Shown here piece by piece: positions 23,576 through 28,472 of a stretch of DNA of 28,472 nucleotides. This stretch comes from Collinsella aerofaciens (GTDB lineage: Bacteria > Actinomycetota > Coriobacteriia > Coriobacteriales > Coriobacteriaceae), in assembly GCF_901212495.1 (NCBI RefSeq), contig NZ_CAAKNY010000041.1, forward strand, positions 66,977-95,448, in the 5' to 3' direction. Both the position numbers and the translations under genes were made by a program. How positions within the stretch are numbered: the stretch's first letter is position 1; each line of letters begins with the position of its first letter. Under the pieces are notes generated by a model that worked only from the letters and a program-made list of their open reading frames with translations, was not told the origin of the DNA and ran no database searches.

Positions 23576-24298
23576 ATGATCAAGAAGGTCATGGAGGACT
23601 ACAAGGTCCTGTTGCGGAGCATTCCCGCGGCAACGGTTTCGCTGTTTTTCGTGAGCGTCATCATGATGAACCTGCTGGCCAACAAAGAGCTGATCAGCCT
23701 GCCGTATCTGGCGCTCGACTGTGGCTTTGTGGTGAGCTGGGTTTCGTTTTTGTGCCAGGACATGATCTGCAAGCGCTTTGGCGCCAGGGCATCCATCAAA
23801 ATCTCTATCCTCGCGCTGCTGGTCAACCTGGCCGTGAGCCTGTGCTTTTGGGTATGCTCGCTCACGCCTGGCATGTGGGGTGCCTACTACGATACCGGCA
23901 TGATCGAGGTCAACACTGCCCTTAACGCCACCATCGGTGGCACCTGGTACGTGGTGCTTGGCTCGTCGCTTGCCATGCTCGTTTCTGCCGTGGTTAACTC
24001 CACGCTCAATCAGTCGCTCGGCCGTATGGTCAAAAAGAATAATTTTGCGAGCTTTGCCTTCCGCTCCTATGTCTCCACGGGCGTTGGCCAGTTTATCGAC
24101 AACCTGGTCTTTGCCATCGTGGTGAGCCACACGTTCTTTGGCTGGACCTGGGTGCAGGTCCTTATGTGCTCGCTGACGGGTGCCATCGCCGAGCTGCTGT
24201 GCGAGGTCTTCCTGAGCCCCGTGGGCTACAAGGTCGTGCGCGGCTGGGAGCGCGATAATGTAGGCTCCGAATACCTCGAGCGCCACGCAACCGCCTAA
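23576..24298 (+). CDS. VUT family (YhhQ-like) membrane transporter
   Basis: The 240-residue protein has about six helices. VUT-family features include VSVIMMNLLANKELISL near the N terminus, the LDCGFVVSWVSFLCQDMI segment and the late ASFAFRSYVSTGVGQFIDNLVFAIV. Characterised YhhQ proteins take up queuosine precursors (preQ0/preQ1), so a role as a 7-deazaguanine or similar transporter is possible, but no queuosine gene is in the window. ATG 23576 follows AAAGGAG. The 150-nt leader has an inverted repeat GAGCAG/CTGCTC, but I do not see a preQ1 riboswitch. The next gene starts 9 nt later. Confidence 0.82.
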   Translation: MIKKVMEDYKVLLRSIPAATVSLFFVSVIMMNLLANKELISLPYLALDCGFVVSWVSFLCQDMICKRFGARASIKISILALLVNLAVSLCFWVCSLTPGMWGAYYDTGMIEVNTALNATIGGTWYVVLGSSLAMLVSAVVNSTLNQSLGRMVKKNNFASFAFRSYVSTGVGQFIDNLVFAIVVSHTFFGWTWVQVLMCSLTGAIAELLCEVFLSPVGYKVVRGWERDNVGSEYLERHATA

Positions 24299-24307
24299 GG
24301 AGCAAGT

Positions 24308-24988
24308 ATGCGGGTTTTGATCACGGGCGCTGCGGGCGGAATCGGAGCCGCATGCGTGCAGCGCTTTTTGGACGAGGGCCACGAGGTCGTGGGCTTTGAC
24401 CTGCTGCCGGCGGCGATCGAACACGAGCGCTACCGCCATCTGATCGTCGATGTCCGCGAGCCGGACTCGTTTCCAGGCGACCTTGAGCCCCAGGTGATCG
24501 TGAACGTTGCCGGTACACAAGATTCGTCCGATGATATTGCTGCCAACCTGTGTGGCACCATCAACGTGACCGAGCGCTACGCCTTTGTGGGGGAGGGGCT
24601 TGCCGCCAAGCCGGCGCCGGCTATCAAATCTGTGGTCAATGTGGGGTCGGCGAGCGGGCATACGGGATCGGAGTTTCCCGCCTATGCCGCCAGCAAGGGC
24701 GGCGTTATCGCCTACACCAAGAACCTTGCAAACCGCTTGGCGCCGCAGGCCATCGCCAACAGTGTGGACCCGGGCGGCGTTATCACGCCGCTCAACCGTT
24801 GCGTGATGGAAGACGAGCACCTGTGGAACCAGATTATGGAGCTCACGCCGCTTAAACGCTGGGCTACCGCCCAAGAGATCGCCGAGTGGATCTACTTTGT
24901 GGGCGTGACCAACCGGTTCATGACCGGGCAGAGTCTGTTGATCGATGGCGGCGAGGCCGGTCGCACACAATTTATTTGGCCCGAGTAG
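24308..24988 (+). CDS. Short-chain dehydrogenase/reductase (SDR family)
   Basis: The 226-residue protein has the Rossmann motif TGAAGGIG near the N terminus (classical form TGxxxGxG), VNVAG in place of NNAG, and the catalytic YAASK with the upstream Ser of GSASGH. The C-terminal DPGGVITPLN and MTGQSLLIDGG regions are typical of SDRs. It is an NAD(P)-dependent oxidoreductase of unknown substrate. The ATG at 24308 follows AAGGAG, 9 nt after the VUT gene, so the two are one transcript that ends at a strong terminator. Confidence 0.88.
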   Translation: MRVLITGAAGGIGAACVQRFLDEGHEVVGFDLLPAAIEHERYRHLIVDVREPDSFPGDLEPQVIVNVAGTQDSSDDIAANLCGTINVTERYAFVGEGLAAKPAPAIKSVVNVGSASGHTGSEFPAYAASKGGVIAYTKNLANRLAPQAIANSVDPGGVITPLNRCVMEDEHLWNQIMELTPLKRWATAQEIAEWIYFVGVTNRFMTGQSLLIDGGEAGRTQFIWPE

Positions 24989-25028
24989 AAAACGCGCCCG
25001 ATGGCAAGATTGCCGTCGGGCGCGTTTT
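24989..25028. terminator. Bidirectional Rho-independent terminator
   Basis: AAAACGCGCCCGA and TCGGGCGCGTTTT form a 13-bp stem with further GGCAA/TTGCC-type pairing inside, and T/A runs at both ends. It immediately follows the SDR stop and also lies just past the end of ung on the other strand. Confidence 0.9.
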
Positions 25029-25042
25029 TGATGTATCGATTT

Positions 25043-25768
25043 TTAGTCGAGGCAAGCCCAGTTGACGGGGGTCGAGCCGTGCTGTTCGAGTAGCCGATTG
25101 GCAGCGGAGAAGGGGCGCGACCCCATAAAGGCGGGGAGTTCTGCCGTGGCACGGTTGGCCGAAAGCGGTGAGGGGTGCGTGGAGGCCAGACAGAACTTGC
25201 CGGTTGCCTTGCCCGCGCCGGTCGCGGCGAGCTTGCCCTCGACCATCTGCTGGGCAAAGCGGCCCCATGCCAAAAAGACTACCGGCTGGGGCAACTGGCA
25301 GCAGCGTTCGATAACGTAGTCGGTGAGCGTGCTCCAACCCAGTTTGGCGTGCGAGTTCGCGGCATGCTCGCGCACGGTGAGCGTAGTGTTGAGAAGCAGG
25401 ACGCCCTGTTGTGCCCATGGTGTTAGATCTCCTGTGGCGGGAATAGGGCAGTCCAGGTCGGCATTGAGTTCCTTATAGATGTTGCGCAGGCTCGGCGGCA
25501 ACTTGGTTTGCGTCGCGGGGACCGAGAACGACAGCCCCATGGCCTGGTTGGGTCCGTGATAGGGATCTTGACCCAAGATGACAACTTTGACCTGGTCGGC
25601 CGGCGTGTAGGCGAGGGCATTGAGGATGTCGTCTTGTGCCGGGTAGATGGTCTGCTCGGCACGCAAAAGGGCGATGCGCCCGAGCAGCTGGTTCGTAGTG
25701 TCACGTACCGGCTGCGGCGCATCGCCCAACCAAGTTGCTATGTTGTGGTCGCGTGTTGCGGCGTCCAT
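25043..25768 (-). CDS. ung: Uracil-DNA glycosylase, family 1
   Basis: The 241-residue enzyme has the water-activating motif GQDPYHGPNQAMGLSFSV (catalytic Asp, Tyr and His) and the minor-groove intercalation loop HPSPLSA. LLLNTTLTV supplies the uracil-contacting Asn. It removes uracil from DNA to start base-excision repair. The ATG at 25768 follows AAAGGAG. A TACAAT box lies 35 nt upstream at 25804-25809 on this strand. The length is normal and no residues are missing. Confidence 0.95.
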   Translation of the reverse strand: MDAATRDHNIATWLGDAPQPVRDTTNQLLGRIALLRAEQTIYPAQDDILNALAYTPADQVKVVILGQDPYHGPNQAMGLSFSVPATQTKLPPSLRNIYKELNADLDCPIPATGDLTPWAQQGVLLLNTTLTVREHAANSHAKLGWSTLTDYVIERCCQLPQPVVFLAWGRFAQQMVEGKLAATGAGKATGKFCLASTHPSPLSANRATAELPAFMGSRPFSAANRLLEQHGSTPVNWACLD

Positions 25769-25803
25769 GGGGCTCCTTTACGTCAGATGCTCTGTTGGCA
25801 TCT

Positions 25804-25809
25804 ATTGTA
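25804..25809 (-). promoter_or_regulatory. -10 element of ung
   Basis: TACAAT on the minus strand, 35 nt before the ung start. The ~210 bp between ung and the MATE gene show no other feature that I can support. Confidence 0.4.
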
Positions 25810-25981
25810 AAGAATTTCGTCGGCCGATATTCGCGTACGTCCCATTGTACACGCTCCCTCGCGCGACGTGGTGGCGGCCTGGCGCAGCTGGGAGACCATG
25901 CCTATCGCCACGAGGCGCTTTATCGACCATATGAGCTCGCATATTGTCCATTAATGACTGGCGGGGCGTTGAGTGCGGTGT

Positions 25982-27364
25982 TTAGCGGGCTGTCGCTTTG
26001 GTTTGGGCGGTGCGATAGGTGCGTGCCGGGTGGCAGAGTAGTACCGCCACGACCATAAAGAATGCCGTGGTGCCCAGGCTGATGGGATAGACCATCATGA
26101 TGTTCGCAAAGGTGCGGAAGTGCGGGAACACGCAGAACACCCAATAGAAGCGAATACCGCAGACGCAGATCATGGTGATGAGGGCGGGCATGAGCGAGAT
26201 ACCAAAGCCGCGCAGGTAGCCGGACATGTTTTCGTAGAACATGCTAAAGGCGTACGCCGGGAAGATCGAGCACACGCGGATATAACCGATTGAGACGATA
26301 TTGGGATCGCTGTTGAACAGCGACAAGATCTCGCGCCCCAGGCCGACAATAACGACAATCGTGGTGAGTGCAACGATACCGCCTTCGGTCAGGCAGACTT
26401 TGAGCGTTTTGGTGCACCGGTCGATCTGGCGGGCACCGTGGTTTTGTCCCACAAAGGTGGTGCAAGCCTGGCTAAAGCTATTGAGCAGGTTGTAGCACAC
26501 GTACTCCAGGCTCATGGCAGCGCTCGATGCCGCCATGACTTCGGTGCCCAGGCTGTTGATGGCAGACTGGATGATGATGTTGGCGACGGCAAAGACGGCG
26601 CTTTGGATGCCGGCGGGCAGGCCGATCTTGACGATGCGCTTGAGGGCGACGGGGTCTAAGCCTAAGTCGCGCGGGGTGACACGGACGACGGAGTTGGTCT
26701 TGAGCAGGCGGATGAAGAGCGTAGCGGCGCTGACGGTGTAGGCGATGGCGGTGGCGATGGCGACGCCCGCGACGCCCCAGTGGAGTACGGGGACAAAGAT
26801 GAGGTCCAGGCCAATGTTGAGGACGGTGGACACGGCAAGCGCCTGCAGCGGCATGCGGGTGATGCCGACGGAGCGGAAGATCGCGGCCTCAAAGTTGTAG
26901 AGCAAGATTGAGGGCATGCTGAGCAAAAAGACGCGCAGGTAGAGTGAGGCGAGCGGCATGGTTTCGGCGGGAACGTTGAGCGCGGCGAGCATGGGCTCGG
27001 CAAAGATCTCGCCCAGCGCGATGACGACAAAGCCCATGAGCGCCATTAAAATCGAGGTATGGACGGCGCGTTTGACCATGTTCTGATCGTTGCGGCCGAT
27101 AGCGTTGGCGATGACCACGTTGGAGCCAAGTGACATGCCAATAAACAGGTTGAGCATAAGACTGGTAAGCGGAACATTGGAGCCGACCGCCGCCATGGCG
27201 AGGGTTCCCTGGTCGCCCGAGAAGTTACCGATGATGACCGTGGCGATGAGGTTCGACAGCTGCTCCAAGATGCTCGTGGCGGCCACGGGGAAGGCGAACA
27301 GGGGAATATTGCGCCACAGCGAGCCGGTGGTCATATCAATGTGCTTAGATGCGGTGTCAGCCAT
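25982..27364 (-). CDS. MATE family efflux transporter
   Basis: The 460-residue protein has twelve hydrophobic segments in two similar halves. It opens with the family pattern GSLWRNIPLFAFPVAATSILEQLSNLIATVIIG and contains NVVIANAIGRND, LPAGIQSAVFAVANIIIQSAINSLG and QACTTFVGQNHGA. MATE proteins export cationic drugs or metabolites by Na+ or H+ antiport. The start at ATG 27364 is the natural N terminus, although only a weak GAGAG precedes it. It is monocistronic. A large inverted repeat lies upstream at 27449-27561. The substrate is not predictable. Confidence 0.9.
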   Translation of the reverse strand: MADTASKHIDMTTGSLWRNIPLFAFPVAATSILEQLSNLIATVIIGNFSGDQGTLAMAAVGSNVPLTSLMLNLFIGMSLGSNVVIANAIGRNDQNMVKRAVHTSILMALMGFVVIALGEIFAEPMLAALNVPAETMPLASLYLRVFLLSMPSILLYNFEAAIFRSVGITRMPLQALAVSTVLNIGLDLIFVPVLHWGVAGVAIATAIAYTVSAATLFIRLLKTNSVVRVTPRDLGLDPVALKRIVKIGLPAGIQSAVFAVANIIIQSAINSLGTEVMAASSAAMSLEYVCYNLLNSFSQACTTFVGQNHGARQIDRCTKTLKVCLTEGGIVALTTIVVIVGLGREILSLFNSDPNIVSIGYIRVCSIFPAYAFSMFYENMSGYLRGFGISLMPALITMICVCGIRFYWVFCVFPHFRTFANIMMVYPISLGTTAFFMVVAVLLCHPARTYRTAQTKATAR

Positions 27365-27448
27365 ACGCTCTCAATCTCTAACATGCTATTTCGTGCTCAT
27401 TTGCGCAGACGATGATACTCCTAATGCAACCAGTCGGCACTTAGGCAC

Positions 27449-27561
27449 GGGTAGTCTTTTTGGGACGGGGCTTTTTTAGCTGCCCTATGTCAAATGCGGC
27501 CTCATGCTTCGAAGGCTTCGGACGGGGTAGCTAAAAAAGCCCCGTCCCAAAAAGACTACCC
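27449..27561. repeat. Inverted repeat with perfect 33-bp arms
   Basis: Positions 27449-27481 and 27529-27561 are exact reverse complements (core TTTTTGGGACGGGGCTTTTT). They are 47 bp apart, and the pairing extends three more bases after one mismatch. The inner part holds the small palindrome CTTCGAAGGCTTCG. It lies between the divergent MATE and RlmA genes and looks like a dispersed palindromic repeat or MITE. Confidence 0.9.
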
Positions 27562-27585
27562 AATGACTCGGTGGGGAAGGCGTGC

Positions 27586-27591
27586 GACAAT
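27586..27591 (+). promoter_or_regulatory. -10 element of the RlmA gene
   Basis: GACAAT lies 35 nt upstream of the start at 27627, following the common pattern in this window. No clear -35 is seen; the 33-bp inverted repeat ends 24 nt upstream. Confidence 0.35.
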
Positions 27592-27626
27592 GGTGGGCAC
27601 TGTGTTGTTCGCGCTAAGGAGTTGCC

Positions 27627-28442
27627 ATGTTGTTATGTCCCGTTTGCCATGAGCCGTTGGTGGACGACGAGCGCGGTGCTGCATGCGCAGGCGGACATCG
27701 GTTTGATCGCGCGCGCGAGGGCTATTTATATCTACTACGCTCGTCCAAGAGCGGCGACTCTATGGGAGATCCCAAGTCGCAGGCACGCAGCCGTCGTGAC
27801 TTTCTAAACCGTGGCTACTATGCGCCGTTGCGCGATGCGATGGTCGAGCTCGTGCGCAAGCGGGCGTCTGGGCACGCCGCGTCTGCGAACGGCCCCATGA
27901 CCTTGCTCGACATTTGCTGTGGCGAGGGCTATTACACGAGTGCCATGGGTGCGGTGCCGGGCGTGGATGCTTACGGCTTTGACCTGGGCAAAGAAATGGT
28001 ACGCCTGGCCGCCAAGCGCTGCGATGCGACCTGCTTCGTGGCCAACATGAAGGACATCCCCGTGGCCGATGGCGCCTTCGATATGGTGACCGAGCTCTTC
28101 GCCCCCTTTAACGAGCGTGAGTTTGCCCGCGTGCTGGCGCCAGAGGGCTCACTCTACACCGTGGTGCCGGGCGCCCGTCATCTGTTTGGGCTCAAGGAGG
28201 TACTCTACGACACGCCGTACCTTAACGATGAGAAGCTGCCGAAGACCACCGAGCTCGAGTTGGTCGGAACGCAGCGGGTGTCTGCGAATATTACGCTTCG
28301 GACCCAGGCCGACATCGAGGCGGTGTTCCAGATGACGCCGTACTACTACCGCACACGCCCTGCCGACAAAGAGCGCCTGGCAAATTTGGATACCCTTCAA
28401 ACCGACATCGACTTCATCATCGCCGAGTACCGCCACCGCTAA
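27627..28442 (+). CDS. rlmA: RlmA-type 23S rRNA (guanine-N1) methyltransferase
   Basis: The 271-residue protein begins with the RlmA zinc-finger pattern CPVCHEPL...CAGGHRFDRAREGYLYLL. The family stretch GDSMGDPKSQARSRRDFLNRGYYAPLRD follows, then a SAM-binding Rossmann domain starting LLDICCGEGYYT. RlmA enzymes methylate N1 of G745 or G748 in 23S rRNA helix 35; the G748 form can affect macrolide (tylosin) sensitivity. Which position is used cannot be told. ATG 27627 follows AAGGAG. The whole protein is within the window. Confidence 0.88.
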   Translation: MLLCPVCHEPLVDDERGAACAGGHRFDRAREGYLYLLRSSKSGDSMGDPKSQARSRRDFLNRGYYAPLRDAMVELVRKRASGHAASANGPMTLLDICCGEGYYTSAMGAVPGVDAYGFDLGKEMVRLAAKRCDATCFVANMKDIPVADGAFDMVTELFAPFNEREFARVLAPEGSLYTVVPGARHLFGLKEVLYDTPYLNDEKLPKTTELELVGTQRVSANITLRTQADIEAVFQMTPYYYRTRPADKERLANLDTLQTDIDFIIAEYRHR

Positions 28443-28472
28443 CAACCTGCCAAAAAGGGACAGGTTTATTTT
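28443..28472 (+). terminator. Hairpin at the window edge
   Basis: AACCTG and CAGGTT pair with extra CC/GG pairs around a short loop and run into TATTTT. It fits a weak terminator for the RlmA gene, and GGGACAGGTTTATTTT also resembles a dispersed repeat end. It is cut by the window boundary. Confidence 0.4.

Noticed and set aside
23555..24970. Minus-strand frame of 471 codons
   Set aside because: Antisense to the VUT and SDR genes, both of which have good start sites and family motifs.

Overview
The window looks like chromosomal DNA of a high-GC Coriobacteriia gut actinobacterium, probably Collinsella or a near relative. This is inference: it rests on the GC-rich codon use, an ACGX-type peptide-maturation locus, and several families of short palindromic intergenic repeats that I associate with Collinsella. 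No rRNA, tRNA, CRISPR array or intact transposase gene is visible. LAYOUT. 1-2173 (minus): a class M sirtuin and a zinc-type macrodomain hydrolase, which add and remove ADP-ribose, preceded by an HxlR-type regulator. 2174-4311 (plus): a small RiPP-like locus, divergent from the HxlR gene. It holds a 66-residue peptide with an 11-residue ACGSADP-type repeat, a flavin-split-barrel/ferredoxin fusion and a radical SAM/SPASM enzyme. 4312-5661: a repeat-rich region of low coding content. It holds two copies of a palindromic element, GGGGACGTTCTT-type repeats, an orphan ribbon-helix-helix antitoxin with a good promoter, a remnant of a DUF1016 nuclease gene, and a 228-bp element with perfect 29-bp inverted ends. 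Each end of that element carries a ribosome-binding site and start codon for a tiny hydrophobic peptide. 5662-8991: glutaredoxin, an XRE/zinc-ribbon/TipAS regulator, TrmO, and a MalY/PatB aminotransferase. 9139-15591: two related solute-sensing hybrid histidine kinase systems on opposite strands around a NimA-like flavoprotein. The plus-strand system is intact, with a binding protein plus a kinase. The minus-strand one is a single two-sensor-domain kinase broken by one extra base in a run of seven G. 15682-18239: a nested repeat, a small K+ channel gene coupled to a LOG-family gene, and a ClC chloride channel. 18401-21328 (minus): a GntR/YtrA-type regulator, an ABC ATPase and its permease, then an EamA transporter. 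21356-21805: an operator-like palindrome and a three-copy array of hairpins spaced about 80 bp. 21806-24988 (plus): prfC, then a VUT-family transporter and a short-chain dehydrogenase. 25043-28442: ung and a MATE transporter (minus), a 113-bp inverted repeat, and an RlmA-type methyltransferase (plus). HOW THE GENES WORK TOGETHER. Clear units are macrodomain-sirtuin; peptide-flavoprotein-radical SAM; XRE/TipAS-glutaredoxin; binding protein-kinase; K+ channel-LOG; GntR-ATPase-permease; and VUT-SDR. The strongest candidates for little-described biology are the ACGX peptide locus, the frameshifted dual-sensor kinase and the 228-bp element with paired mini-ORFs.
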